Assembly: GCF_009905375.1 (NCBI RefSeq)
Contig: NC_133653.1
Coordinates: 69,450,920-69,514,919, forward strand
Direction of reading: 5' to 3'
From: Apium graveolens
Taxonomy: Eukaryota > Streptophyta > Magnoliopsida > Apiales > Apiaceae
DNA: 64,000 nt
The first letter of the stretch is position 1. Every line of letters begins with the position of its first letter. Position numbers and translations under genes: made by a program. The notes under the pieces were generated by a model that was given only the letters and a program-made list of their open reading frames with translations, did not search any database and was not told the origin of the DNA. Shown here piece by piece: positions 48,291 through 60,630 of this stretch.

Positions 48291-51200
48291 AGTACAATTG
48301 CCAATGACCCTGATATGGGAGAGGCAAGAATATCACATTCATGTGACAGTGCTTTGCAAGTAGCACAAGGGTTTGAGGCTGGTGCACATGACAGTAACCC
48401 AGACAAATTCCCTCTAATTCAACTGGAGGTTCCCACCACAAGTGGAGAACAACAACCTGTCATAACCACGGAGCAATCTGTGAGTAAAACTGTGACTCCT
48501 GCCACAAGTGGTTCAGTCACACTATCTCCTTCTCACCCAACCAGTCAACCTTCCACTTCTTAACCACAAGGACCTAACCTCATATTCCAATGGCTACAAG
48601 AAGCTGCATCTCAACCTTCTGCAGTTGATGATTTCATGGTAGACCAAATTGGTGGCCTTGCTCAAATTTCACAGCAGCTTCTCACATCCAACATGTCCAA
48701 TCAAGACTACCAAGCCATCATGCTATCCTACCAGACAGATGTTGAAGAACAGCAGGCCAAAATTGTTGATGAAGCTGGTCAGGATGCAAACTGTGATGTA
48801 TGGTTGGATAAAGAATTTAAAATTGAAATGGATGTTGTATCAGCCAAATTTAGGGATGAGAATCTAACCATCTTGGGGAGCAATGCTAGATCCTTACCCC
48901 CACAGGAATTATATGATGCAGTGAATGAAGTATATAAAGCTCAAATCAGAGCTTTCCACAACTTTGGAAAAGCACTTCAAATTACTCTAACTGGGCATCA
49001 GGTTATGATTATAAGGTTGCTTAGAGTAAAGATGGACCAAATCATTCCCTCACAGACACAAATCAAGAACAATTTCACAACGTTTGTTGATCAAATGTCT
49101 AGGTATGATCTAAGTGGGGTGGAAACCAATGTTAAGAATCTGAGAACCTCATTTATAGCCATGCATGACCAAGTTCAAAATCATATCACTAACTCCAATG
49201 ACTCAAGACTGAAGCTGGATCAAATACACTCTAGAAGATACACTCCTTCAGCCTTGCTCATGAAAGAAATGAAGAAGGTTGTGCAAGATACTTTTGGGGT
49301 CTCTACTTCCTCCAATTCTCACTCCTCATCAACCATGCAAATTCAACAACTTCAACAGCAAGTCTCTTCTCTCCAAACCTCAAATGACTCACTAAATGCA
49401 CAAGTACATGCTCTCACATCTTTGGTGCAGAGTCAATAAACAAACATCAAAACCCTGGTGGCCTCTCACAAGCATCTCCCAATACAGAATTTTGTAGCTT
49501 TGGGAGCCATCATGAGGAAGCTCAATATCTCATTTCCCTCTTTACCTGAAGATGTAAGGCCAGAATACCAACTACCCTACTCATTCCTGTTCCCAAGACT
49601 AAGGGGGAGATTGAAGTTAGGATTCAACAATCCAAGGATGCTGGTAAATTTAAATCTAAGGAGCCTATCACATCAATTCAACTTGGTCAAAGTTTTTCAC
49701 AAACTAAATAATTTCAAGATGTAGGAAAAGACAAACTCAACAAGGCTGCAGAAGGACCAAATCAAGATCAAGAATTCAGTGAACTTCTTACAGTCATGAG
49801 GATGTCTCTTCAAAACAACTAAATCACCTACAAAAGAGCATTGGCTAAGACTATCAATTCCATTAGGACGGTGGTTGTGAATGTTGAAAACTATTTACAG
49901 AAGAGAATTGTTGTAAATATTACTGATGGTGGTGTGGACAAATATCTTCAGGTGTCTCTTTCAAATCTCAGCTCTAAGAGCATCTTAGCTGGATGTAGTG
50001 ATTGAAAAGGTACATGTAGTCACCACAGAGGACACCAAATTGCTTCATGAGCTCAAAAATACACAAATAACAGCTTTTCCTGCAGCCTTTCTATATCCAA
50101 ATAAAGGGATGACCAACATCTGTCCAAGAACCAAACAATACAAACAACTTATTATTCCCAAAAATTGTGTCAAATCAAACACGAGGCTAATCATGACTAT
50201 TCAGTCTGACCTAAAGTATAAAAAGAACAAGAAGGCTGAAGATGTGGAGATGATGAGGATCCTGGACAAGTATCTACTGAATGTTGATATCATGTTGCCA
50301 AATCTGCAATTCAATTTAAAAGATGTCAATGATGATGATGATGATGATGAGCAGAAGTATGATGAGCAAAAACCTTCTAGCTCAAATTCAAGTCAATCTT
50401 CTAGAAGAAATGGCAACAAAGAAAAGGAGAAGAAAGGGGATGAAAAGAAGAAGGAAGATGAGAGGAAGAAAGGGGAAGAAAAGAGGAGGAAGAAGAGGCA
50501 AGATGGCTCAGAACCACAGAAACAATCCCTACCAATCCAAATTAACCAATCTCAACCCTCTAAGCCAACAAACTCAAATACTAAACCACCTGATACCTCA
50601 AAGCCTTAATACTTGTACAAACTGCTAATTCTTTTCTGAAAATACCAATCACCTCAAGCCAAACATTTCTCAATAAAATCTCAAACCTACTTTCGGTTAC
50701 GCCATCAACCAAAATTCACTACAAGTCTGTTGGGAGAAAATAAAAGAAAATGCAAGTTACTGAGAGGGCCATCTGGAACTGCTTTAATCAAAGTAATTTT
50801 CTACCTCTAAACTGGTGTATCTCAGATGAAGACTACTTTCAACAATTAGCTGAAGAAATGGTCAGAGTTTGGGTTATAACACTAATGGAATTAAGAATCT
50901 ACTATCAGGATGGATCCTTCACATTTCTTGGCAGCAATTTAATGGACACTTTTTCACCCATAGAGATCAAAAGAGTGATAAGCTTAATGAAGGATAAAGA
51001 TACCGCAACTAAGGCATGGAGGTATGTTCTGGCTGAATGGTTGGTAGAAAGGGAGGAAAGAAGAGCAAGGAACAAGGCTAAAAGTGAGGAGAGGAAGAGA
51101 AAGTATGATGATGAGATAGAAATGTACATTCAAAAGGGATGAGCAGAGTCACTAAAGATGGATAATTTCTAAATGTTAAAGCTGGCAGATTCTCAAGGTT

Positions 51201-51352
51201 TAAGATTGATTTATTAAGTGGATACTCATTACATGACAAACTCAAACTTGTAGAAGCTTTAAGGGGGACACCAATCATAGAGGAACTGGAAATTCTTGTA
51301 AATTTAAAGGTTCTCATTAGAGAAGAAGCAGGAGATGAGACATTTGTTTGAT
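48291..51352 (+). pseudogene. SIRE-P third ORF, C-terminal piece
   Basis: After TEK-1 the frame resumes in a Thr/Ser-rich linker. It then enters a conserved helical domain from about 48580 (ISQQLLTSNMSNQDYQAI, ELYDAVNEVYKAQIRAFHNF), matched in SIRE-B by SNQDYQAILLCYREEV and EVYDAVIEIYKAQLKAFNFI. A Gln/Ser coiled coil follows (about 49330-49435), then another conserved block (QKRIVVNITDGGVDKYLQVS; SIRE-B: EKRVVVNINDSGIDRCMQVS), NICPRTKQYKQLIIPKN, an acidic run then a Lys/Glu-rich run (50325-50510), and AIWNCFNQSNFLPL near 50765. It probably ends at TGA 51352. Stops and frameshifts (for example 48562, 49437, 49723) break it. No signal peptide or membrane span is visible. Confidence 0.78.
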
Positions 51353-51499
51353 GCATGTATCTGTCAAACTTAAGAAATCACCTACTGTATAAATGTTGTA
51401 TTTATGTCAATTTTCATGTAAAGTTCATTTGTTCATTGTAGCTTGGTGTTAGTCTTGTTAACAGACATGAATTTGTGATAAGAAATCTTCTCACAAATT

Positions 51500-51508
51500 G
51501 GGGGAGAT
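51500..51508 (+). other. Polypurine tract of SIRE-P
   Basis: GGGGGAGAT directly before the 3' LTR. Confidence 0.8.
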
Positions 51509-52878
51509 TATTGTGCAATACATGCATGTACTTTAACAAGACTAAGTTAAAATTGACAGCCCTAAGTAAGTTGTATGTTAATCTAAGTTTGCATTTTGTA
51601 TTGTATCACTTAAGTCTGTAAAAGTGTAAATATATTAGACTGGAATATTTTTCTATAAACAGTCTCAAGCCTAATAATAAACTCTAGAAGAAGATCATGA
51701 AGATCATGCCTCAGAGACAATATGAAGAAGCCTGGAGTTGAATAAATCTGTTTTGGGAAAAACATTCTAAGTCAAGAAATCTACAAGTCACGGACTAAGT
51801 CTTATAGAGAAGTCATTCGAGAACTCCAAAATGACTTATCGAGAAGTCAAGAAAAGCCTTTAGAGAAGTCTCAGAGATATCGACAAGTTAAAATGAAGAC
51901 ATGAATATTAGAGATATCGATAAGTCAAAATATCACTAGAGATCTCTGAGATATCGATAAGTCAAAATATCACTAGAGATCTCTGAGATATCGATAAGTC
52001 AATATATCACTAGAGATCTCTGAGATATCGATAAGTCAAAATATCACTAGAGATCTCTGAGATATCAATTATTCAAATTATCACTAGAGATCTCTGAGAT
52101 ATCGACAAGTCATTTCTTCGATAGAGAACTCAGAGATATCGATAAGCCAAAATGAAGACATGAAGATTAGAGACCTCGACAAGCCAAATTCTCTTATAGA
52201 GAACTCAGAGACTTCGATAAGTCAAAACAACTATAGAGTAATAAGAGATCTCGATAAGCCATTATACTTATTGAGATGTCGAGTTCTCTATATAACAAAC
52301 TAGAGATTTCGATGTAAAAATCAAGTATATAATGCAGATAAGTTAAATATCCAATATTATTAATAAACTAACAAATCATTCACTGATTTGAAAAGTCTAC
52401 AAAAGGTAGCTTGAAGAGTACAAGATCAAAGTCAAAGATTAACTGACAAAGTAAAGTCACAGACATGCACCATTTGCAAAGATACTCTAAGCCGAAAAAA
52501 GAAAGTTTTAATTAACTTAAAGTAGGGTTTAGTACATGTTATTGTATGCTGTGTAAAACCAATGTTTACTGTTCTATAAAGTAAATACTAGATGCTTTAT
52601 TTTAGTTTAACAAATAGATCTAGAAAATCTTGTAACTCTCAAGAGAGAAGCTGAGTTCTTAACATACCAAGAACCCAGAAATTTGTAGCAAAACACTAGC
52701 TTAATTCTTATATAAAATTAAGTGAGTTTTGAAATATTATGTGCACTGTCTTTAGTTCAGTTAACATAATTTTGTTACATTTCTTATCTACTTTGTTCAT
52801 CTAGTTTAAGATAATTAAAAAGCCATTAAAATTGTCCAAAACACATTCACCCCCCTGTATTGTATTCATTACCCAACA
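51509..52878 (+). repeat. 3' LTR of SIRE-P
   Basis: 1,370 bp, TATTGTGCAATAC to ACCCAACA, followed by target duplication TCTTT. It is longer than the 5' LTR mainly by one 37-bp repeat unit plus a 9-bp duplication near 51695. A TATATAA box at 52289-52295 follows the repeats. Confidence 0.92.
51914..52098 (+). repeat. Five 37-bp tandem repeats in SIRE-P 3' LTR
   Basis: Exactly five 37-bp units, against four in the 5' LTR. The last unit is diverged at its ATCGATAAG core. Confidence 0.85.
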
Positions 52879-52883
52879 TCTTT

Positions 52884-53865
52884 GATCTGTCAACAAATCC
52901 AGTCTTGTAGCAACCTTTGCTAGCTGAGTTATACTGAGATTTTGGTTTCCAACTATTATTGTTGGAAGATTGTCCCTTATTCTTAAAAAACCTTGGCTTT
53001 TTGACCCTATGTTATAAAAAATTTCTAGCTGAGTAAGCCATAGATTGGTCCATCTCATCTAGCTCATCAAGGGTGTAGAATTCATCTTCCTCTAGCTCCA
53101 AAATAACTTATTTTTGAGGTCCTTTGTTCTTTTGCTCCACGACATGAATAACTGGAGCTTGAGCATCTTGTTCATCTTCACTTGCTTTACTGTCATTAAC
53201 AACTAAAGCACTCGAACCATCAACCACATGTCTTTGGTTTGCCTTTAATGAATTTCTTTGTAACATTTTAAGCTCATAAGTTTTCAAGATCCCATACGAT
53301 AATTTTAGTGTCATTCTGCTCAAGTTTCTTCCTTATCTAATGGATGATATTTTATGTTCAAGGTGGTTAGGAAGAGTTAGCAAGAACTTTAGGTTAACCT
53401 CCTCAGCTTCATAATATTTATCATGAGGTTGCAAGTCATTTATCACTTTGTTGAATCTTTCAAAAACTTCAGTAGTTCCTTCTTTAGGCTTTGCCATGAA
53501 AACCTCATATTGAGACACCGGTATTCTCCTTTGATTAGACCATACTTCCTCTGTACCCTCACACAAAATTTCAATCTTCTCCCAGATTTGTTTGGCTATG
53601 TCACAGTTGACAATATTATTGTACATGACATTGTCAAGTGACTCTATCAAAATTAGTTACAGGCCACTATCCAGAGAGACTTTCTCCTTTTCAGTTTTAG
53701 TGTATTTTGAGGGGTCTTTAGGGGTATAATGAACTGGAATGACCATATCTCTATCAGTAGATTCAACAACCCTTTCCATGAGAGTAAAAGGGCCATTATT
53801 GAGAATCTTGATGTACATTGGGTTGGCCAACCTTATGAACATCATCATCTTCTTTTTCCAAATTA
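52884..53865 (-). pseudogene. SIRE-A gag, N-terminal part
   Basis: From about 53865 the minus strand reads NKINYIIWKKKMMMFIRLAN, then FERFNKVINDLQPHDKYYEA and NLKFLLTLPNHLEHKISS, the UBN2-like copia gag also seen in SIRE-P. It breaks at several stops (53657, 53333, 53108) and ends at the SIRE-P insertion, where the target duplication TCTTT lies. It continues at 6970. Confidence 0.85.
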
Positions 53866-53939
53866 TATAGTTGATTTTATTAAAGGCTGGTATCTTGATA
53901 CTACTTCCAAGATCTTGATCTATTTACTTTCAGATTTTG

Positions 53940-53951
53940 CTCTGATACCAC
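53940..53951 (-). other. Primer-binding site of SIRE-A
   Basis: Minus strand TGGTATCAGAGC, exact tRNA-Met type, 2 bp from the LTR. Confidence 0.88.
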
Positions 53952-53953
53952 TT

Positions 53954-55253
53954 GTTAGATATTGAGTACAACACATGGGGGTGAATGCCTTTCGTTAGAT
54001 TTTTAGCCTTTTAAACTTGGTTGGATATTGTGTGAACAGTTTATATTTGTAGAGATATTATGTTAGCAGAAATGGAACAACAAGCACAATATTTCAAAAC
54101 TCATTTAATTTGTATAAATAAGTTTGTCTTGTTACAAATTCTGTGTTCTTAAAAAAATATAAGAACTCAACTTCTTTCTTGAGAGAATACAAGAAAATAT
54201 GAAGTTGTTTGTTACTTCTAAACTAAGGACCAGTGCATAGTTTATACAGTAGCAGCACGGGTTTACAAGACTTGCACTAAAATATACTAAACTACTTTCT
54301 AAAGCAACTTTTTTCTATTTCCATTTCTAGCTTAGCAAATCTGTGTAGAATCTTGCAGGTTTGTGACCATCCTTTGTCTAGTTAATCTTGACCATTGATC
54401 TTGTATACTCCCAACTACTTTGTAGACTTTTCAATCTAGTTGATAGATCATTTGTTGACTGATAATCTTGAATATTGAACTTGTCTGCATTATGTATTTG
54501 AGAGGCATATCGAGATCTCCAACTTGTTCTATAGAAAAGTGACATCTCGATAAGTATAATGACTAATCGAGATCTCAGAGTTCTCTATAGGTATATTTGA
54601 CTTATCGAGGTCTCTTGATCTTTGTATGTGGAATGGCTTGTTGATATGTCTGAGATCTCTACATGTAGAATTGACTTTTCAATATCTCTGAGATCTCTAT
54701 ATACATTTTGACTTGTCAATATTTCTGAGATCTCTTTATGATAAATTGACTTGTTGATATCTCCAATTCTTCACATCTTTATTTTGACTTGGCGATATCT
54801 CTGAGTTCTCTACATGCAGAAATGACTTGTCGATATCTCCATTCTCTACATCTTTATTTGACTTGTCGATATCTCTGAGACTTCTCTATGAGCCATTTTG
54901 GACTTCTCGATAAGTCATTCTGGACTTCTCGAATGACTTCTCGAATGACTTCTCGATATTGCTTGATCTGTGACTTGTCGATATCTTGACTTAGAACATT
55001 TTTCATAAAACAGTTTTATTCAACTCCAAGCTTCTTTACTTTTCTCTAAGGCATGATCATGGCTTGATCTTCTTCCAGAGTTTATTTCTTAGCTTGAATC
55101 TGTTTACAGAAAAATACTCCAGTCTAATCTTCTAACCTTTTTACAGACTCAAGTAATACAATATAAAATACAGAATTGATTATAAAACAACTAAATCTCA
55201 GGGTTGTCAATATGACTTAGTCTTGTTATTGTATAGGCATGTCTTGCACAATA
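53954..55253 (-). repeat. 5' LTR of SIRE-A
   Basis: 1,300 bp, in minus orientation from TATTGTGCAAGACATGCC to ATATCTAACA. The repeat region (54480-54980) has diverged copies of the SIRE-P words. Like both SIRE-P LTRs it starts TA. Confidence 0.87.
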
Positions 55254-56406
55254 GACTACTTCTTCAGTTAGATGATTGTTATCGTCATTATATGATATTT
55301 CTTCTGAAATTGGTAGAAAATCATCTTGATTAAAGCAATTCCAAAGAGATCTCATTTCAACTTCTATTTTATTTGATTTTCTCCTAGTAGACTTGAAATG
55401 ATTTATGGTTGGTGGTTTGAATGATGGAGGCTTGATTAGTTTCTTCAAGAAGGTTTGATTGGCTATGCTAGGTAATTTAAGTAGAGAGTTGGCTATAGGT
55501 TTGTAAAGATATTTAGGCTTGGAGGTTTGGATGTTTTGAGTTTTTGTTTGGCTAAGAATTTGGATTGAAGTTTGTAGAGTTTTGGATATTGGGCTTATAG
55601 GTGTTTTATTTGTGTCTTGACCATCTCCTCCACTCTTATTCTTCTCTCCATCCTTATCCCCTCATTTCTTCTCATCTTTATTACCCTTTGCTTCCTTATG
55701 ACTCCCACTGGTTTTGCTGGATTGACTTAGAATTGAGCTGAAATATTTATGTTCATCATTTTTTTGATCATGATCATCAAAGTCATCATCTTTTTCATTT
55801 ATATCAGCTTTTGGTAGTATGACATCAACATTAATCAAGTATCTTGCAAAGATTTCGATCATCTCAAGGTCCTCAACAGTCTTAATCTTCTTGGTCTTCA
55901 GATCAGTCTCAATAATCATCACGGTCTTCTTATTCTTCATCACATAGTGCTTTGGGATTAGAAAGTGTCTACACTTCTTGGTAGTTGGACAGATATAGGT
56001 CACTCCCTTCTAGGTTCAAGATATACCTTAAGAAATGCCCCTTCTCATCCTGCTTTGAATTTCCTAAGTAATTGAGTGTCCTCATGGATCATCACTTTGA
56101 CTTTATTTTTAAAGATGTCAAGTTCTGATAATCTCTTAGATTTGAGAAATGCTAGTGAGACTTGCATACATCTGTCAATTCCAGAATCATTGATATTGAC
56201 CACCACTCTTTTTTCCTTCAGCATTTGTCTGGTGACTAGCACTACTCTTAAGAAGTTCACATTATTGTTGACAGCTTTCTTGTAGGTGTAATAATTTAGA
56301 TTCACTGAGACTCTCAGGCCTTGTAGAAAGTCACCAAACTCCTTGTCATAGCAAGGGCCTTCAACTGTCATCATGAGTCTCTCCTCCATTCCAACATCTT
56401 TATTTT
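55254..56406 (-). pseudogene. SIRE-B third ORF, C-terminal part
   Basis: Minus strand below the TRIM. Reads EERLMMTVEGPCYDKEFGDF, then EKRVVVNINDSGIDRCMQVS and FKNKVKVMIHEDTQLLRKF, ICPTTKKCRHFLIPKHYV, an acidic run (NEKDDDFDDHDQ), a Ser/Lys-rich stretch, and MRSLWNCFNQDDFLP. It stops inside TEEVV where SIRE-A is inserted. Each block has a counterpart in SIRE-P (49850-50850). Broken by frameshifts near 56040 and 55660. Function unknown. Confidence 0.75.
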
Positions 56407-57419
56407 TGTTGGGATTGCTGAGCATGCCTAACTTCACATTAGTATGGTATTGTATGCTTTGAGTTGAGCCCGCACGGATTTTTATTGGGCACATCCCAAA
56501 AGGCCTCTTACTAGTGGAGTTAACTGGCTGCTTATGTACTAGCAATCCGCCTTTCCCACAAACGATGTGGGACAACTCCCAACAATCTCCCCCTTCACAC
56601 ATCGGGCTCGAGACCTGCCGAATCTGCCACCTGATTATGTGATATGCTCCCCCTGGACCCATACTGGAATCCTCCTGGCTTTCTGACTCCCCTATAGTGG
56701 AAGTCCTACTTTCCTTTTCCTTGAGCCCATACTGGGTAGCCCATCTGCCTCCTCCTAGGTCGAAGCCCAACTGAGATCATTCTGGACCTTTACAACCTGA
56801 AGCTCTAATACCATTTGTTGGGCTTGCTGAGCAGGCCTAACTTCACATTAGTATGATATTATCCACTTTAGGCCAATTCCACATGGATTTATTTTTAAGT
56901 CACTCCCAAAAGGCCTTAGACTGATTGGAGTTAACTGGTTGCTTATGTACTAGCAATCTGCCCTTCCCACAAACGATGTGGGACAACTCTCAACAATCTC
57001 CCCTTCACACATCGGACTCGACACCTTCCGAATCTGCCACTTGATTGTGTGATTTGCTTCCCCTGGACCCATACTGGAATCCTTCTGGCTTTCTTACTCC
57101 CCCTAGACCCATACTGGAAAGCCCAGTTGCCTTTTCCTTGAGCCCATAATGGGTAGCCCATCTGCCTCCTCCTAGGTCCATTTTGGAAGCCCAACTGAGA
57201 TTATTCTGGACTGTTACAACCTAAAGCTCTAATATCACTTGTTGGGCTTGTTGAGTAGGCCTAACTCCATATTAGTATGATATTGTCTATTTTGTGCTGA
57301 TCCCGCATGAATTTATTTTTGGGTCACTCCCAAAAGGCCTCATACTAATCAGAGTTATCTTGCTGCTTATATTCTAGAAATGTTCCCCTCCCACAAATGA
57401 TGTGGGACAACTCCTAACA
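56407..57419 (-). mobile_element. Tandem TRIM element (three LTRs, two internal segments)
   Basis: Three direct copies of a 178-180-bp repeat (56407-56584, 56816-56995, 57240-57419), each TGTTGGG...(C/T)AACA. They are separated by two related internal segments of 231 and 244 bp. Each internal segment has a tRNA-Met type PBS on the minus strand beside the right-hand repeat (TGGTATTAGAGC at 56802-56813; TGATATTAGAGC at 57226-57237) and a GAAGGGGAGAT-type polypurine tract beside the left-hand one. There is no coding capacity, as in terminal-repeat retrotransposons in miniature. Flanks ATTTT / GTTTT are a 4-of-5 target duplication; the third ORF of SIRE-B continues across it. Confidence 0.85.
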
Positions 57420-60400
57420 GTTTTAATTTGTGGGTTTAAGCTTGGACTTTATCTTACCCTTAGGCTTGGTAGCATACATTTTAAATTCCTGGGGAAATCC
57501 GTGTCCTAACAACCTGTGGTGTTTTTTGAAGAGGGACTTTGAGTGCACCAATGATAGTTCCCAATGACACTATTGTCTGTATCTGATAATAATTTTGGGA
57601 GTCTATCAATGTCTTGATGTCACTCTGTTGGCTTTGGACAAGAGCTGATAATTGAGATATTTGAGATGTCAAGGATGCATTTGAGGTTTGAAGCTCATTT
57701 ACATGAGTTTGTTGAGATTGAAGTTGAGCAGATGAAGAAGTAGATGAGGAGGGCATTAAGCTTGTAGATACTCCACCATCAAAAGACTCTTGGACCACCC
57801 GTTTGACCTCTTCCATCATCAAGGCAGATGATTCATACCTGGCCTTGTGAAGTTGATCCAGTTTGGCCTACGTGTCATTATTTTGAGTAATTTAATTCCG
57901 GATAACTGTATGAAGGGCCACAAAGGACTCTCTTAGTTGCTTGACACTTGATTCCACATATATGAGATCTAGCTTGGCTACCTTATCATTGAATTTTCTG
58001 AAGTTGTTCTTGATTTCCCTTTGACCGGGCAGAAGCTCATCTATTTTAACACTCACCATTTGCTTGACTTGACCTTGATGTATATCCAGTGTTTTCTTTA
58101 AGGCTTTATCAATAAAGTTAAATGCCTTGAGTTGAGCTTTGTAAATCTCTATGACAGCATCATAAACCTCTTGAGGTGTAAGCTCTCTAGCATTGCTGCC
58201 AATTATGGTAATGTAGTCTTCCCTGAACCTTGAGAGAGCTTCCTCCATGCCAATAGTGAAATTTTTAGACAACCAAACATCCACATTGCCATCTCTTTCC
58301 ACTGTATCCACAATCTTATCTTGTTTATCTTGAACTTCCTCTCTATAACATAGAAGAATAGCTTGATAGTCCTGGTTTGACATGTCAGGTGTAAGAAGTT
58401 GTTAAGCTATATTTGCAAACCCTTCTATCTGGTCTACAAGAATTTCATCTACAGAGGTGGGTTTGGTTTATGTATCTTGAATCCAAGTGGTAAGAAGATG
58501 TGTTTGTTATGTGGAAGTGGAAGGTTGATCCGGGTTTGGCTGTATGGTGATGGAGATGGATGGTGCACCTATGACATATGTCATAGTTTGACTCACAGTG
58601 GGAACTGTAGTTATGACAATATGTTGATCACCTTGAGAGTGATCCTCCATTTAAATTGGAGGGGAGTTGACCTAGTTAATGTCATGTACCATGGCCTCAA
58701 ACCCTTGTTCTTCTTGCAAAGAACTGGCACTTGAATGCGCTATTATACTTGCCTCCCCGAAAAGTGGATCATTGGCAGTTGGACTCCTAGCATCAATTGT
58801 CAAAGCAATTTCAGCTAGGGTTATGAGAGGAGTTGTTCCTGCATGAAAAACCTCCAATGGAATTGGAAAGGATTTAAGTATCTCACCCTCAGGAGTACTA
58901 CCTTCTAACCTTCCAGTCTGTGAAGACTGTTGTGCAGATGAAGGTGCAGTAGTATCTTTAACCACAGGGTCTTCAGTAAGAACTGATGAAACCCCTGTAT
59001 TTTTGATGGTATCATCAAGGTCTATCTCAGCATGTAGCCTCTCACCATCCAAATGTGGTTCTGAGTGGTGATCACAACTGTGTCACTTAATTTTGTCATG
59101 ACTTGAGAAGTAGAATCAAGTCTTTCACTAAATGAAGAAGAAATTTGGGAGATAAGATTAGTGATTTCAGTATTGAGTGTTGGCAACTCCCCCAGAGTAA
59201 AGAGGGAGTTTCAATAGATCTGCTCTCACTCATGTGTGTGCCATACGGAATTCTTCTTTCACCCACTTGAGAGTGCTCAAGAGAGGGCGCAGACTCATTA
59301 CAAGGTGCATTTGGGAGAATGTTTTGTTCAATAGTTACACCTTGTTGGGAAGATGCCACTAGAGTCTGTTTAAGTCCCTTGTTTACAACTGCATCTTATT
59401 GAGAAGATACAGAGGTGTATAATTTAGTGGTCAACTCTATCTTTTTCTTCTTTTTTGGTTTCTTAACTAAGGGTGACACATCATCACTTGGTTCCTCTTC
59501 AGTCTTATTAATTACTACCAGGTTAGTCTTCTTTCTCTTCTATTTTCTTATTCCACCCTTTTGAGAGGATGAAGTAGTTGGTTTGATAGCATCTAAATAT
59601 CGTGAAGAGGTGGTCTCGGCAGGGATATGCTCGTGTGGGTGTTCCTGGATTTGTACTGCTACAGGACCAGGAGCCATAGCTGCACTAGAGATTGCACTAC
59701 TCCCCATATCAGGCATAGGATAAGGGTAAGTCCTAAACTTTTACAACATAAAGTCATTCAGGTTTAGGCCTACATTTACCTTATTTATTGTATTCAGTCT
59801 TTCAAATAGAACTTTGGAGACTGATTTACAAATACATATTTGAATAACATCTATCCCTTCAGTTAACTGAATGTTGTCTCTTTACCTCTACTTACCAAAT
59901 ACATAGTTAGCATTGTGCTCAAATCTCCAAGAATGAGGCTTCCAACATCCAGGTGTTTGTCATGGGCAATTGAATAGACCAGCTTTTGGACCACACTGGA
60001 GATGTTGTCATAGCATGTCTTTCTGCAAGTGAAAGCCCTTATGATTGTGTCAAACACAGAGGACCATTCCCCCATGAGATCCTTCTTATTTAGCCTGGCT
60101 AAGTTGACCTTCTCACTGTAGTTGATAAAGTCCATGAAATCAGCCAGTTCTTGAGAGCTAGGAGCTTCAATCATGTTGTCAGTAGAAATGCCCAGTGCTT
60201 TGTTGATCTCAGTTGCATTAAACTCAACAGCTACACCCTTAATTATGCAAACTACCATCATGGAAACTGTTTGATTGTCATAAATATTTGTGTAAAGAAC
60301 TGCACTATTCTAGTATTCGTTGAGAACATCTAGATATAACACAATATTTGCTGTTAGGGCTCCTTCAAGATAAGAATCAGCTAAAAATTTCAAAAAACAC

Positions 60401-60497
60401 TTGAAGTTCTCAGGTTCCTGTGTTGGGTTAACAAAGGCAAGATAGTTGTTCAATCCTTGGGGATTTCATCTCTCACGGTGTTGGTGTTTGATGCCAT
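57420..60497 (-). pseudogene. SIRE-B third ORF, N-terminal and middle part
   Basis: ATG at 60497 (MASNT, as in SIRE-P). Conserved blocks on the minus strand: GVAVEFNATEINKALGIST and ELADFMDFINYSEKVNLARL (60250-60100), QKLVYSIAHDKHLDVGSLI (about 59970), a Ser/Thr/Lys-rich linker (59650-58650), the helical domain SNQDYQAILLCYREEVQDK (58380), EVYDAVIEIYKAQLKAFNFI, and a coiled coil ending SQLSALVQSQQSDIKTL (about 57620). It adds weight to the third ORF being a real gene, because the same blocks are conserved in a diverged copy. Several frameshifts and stops make it a pseudogene. Confidence 0.77.
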
Positions 60498-60630
60498 TAT
60501 GTGAGTTTGAGTGGGTAAGTGTTTTTGAGACAGAAAAAGCTTGAAGGTTTAGGAATGGTGAAAATTCACAATAATTAGGTTAATTGAGATCTCGAGAGCA
60601 TAAAGAGGGGTTATGTAGAGATGTCTGGGT

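Larger units (their letters stand above)
6971..52878 (+). mobile_element. SIRE-P: complete plus-strand Sirevirus with nested insertions
   Basis: Direct LTRs (6971-8299 and 51509-52878), a tRNA-Met type PBS at 8302, gag, pol in Ty1/copia order, a third ORF and a polypurine tract at 51500. It is flanked by a perfect 5-bp target duplication TCTTT (6966-6970 and 52879-52883) inside SIRE-A gag; joining the flanks restores the SIRE-A protein order. Without ATH-1 (14975-33874) and TEK-1 (35395-48285) the element is about 14 kb, long for copia but usual for Sireviruses with an extra ORF. In the first 205 aligned LTR bases I count about 12 substitutions, so it is not recent. LTR termini read TA...CA, not TG...CA. 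Confidence 0.92.
1..55253 (-). mobile_element. SIRE-A: minus-strand Sirevirus (Ty1/copia), nested host
   Basis: Three collinear minus-strand pieces make one element: 5' LTR, PBS and gag N-terminus at 52879-55253, gag C-terminus to integrase at 4584-6970, and integrase C-terminus to the start of RT at 1-1078. The rest of RT, RNase H, the third ORF and the 3' LTR lie beyond the left edge. Everything between the pieces is later insertion (solo LTR 1079-4583; SIRE-P 6971-52878). Sirevirus assignment rests on close protein similarity to SIRE-P in the same window, whose RT and RNase H carry Sirevirus-style motifs. The element is in turn inserted in SIRE-B: at 55254 the flank is SIRE-B third-ORF sequence, not a polypurine tract. 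Many stops and frameshifts mark it as dead. Confidence 0.88.

Noticed and set aside
14766..51352. Envelope glycoprotein for the Sirevirus third ORF
   Set aside because: Position fits, but I see no signal peptide, membrane span or cleavage site, so I left the function open.
53954..55253. SIRE-A and SIRE-B as one tandem element sharing a central LTR
   Set aside because: At 55254 the flank is third-ORF coding sequence (ending TEEVV), not the polypurine tract that precedes a 3' LTR, so it is an insertion.
56045..56770. 241-residue minus-strand ORF
   Set aside because: It runs across the TRIM border, fusing TRIM sequence to the SIRE-B third ORF; a chance chimera.
56407..57419. Cassandra-type TRIM with 5S rRNA sequence
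   Set aside because: No 5S internal promoter boxes were visible in the 178-180-bp repeats.
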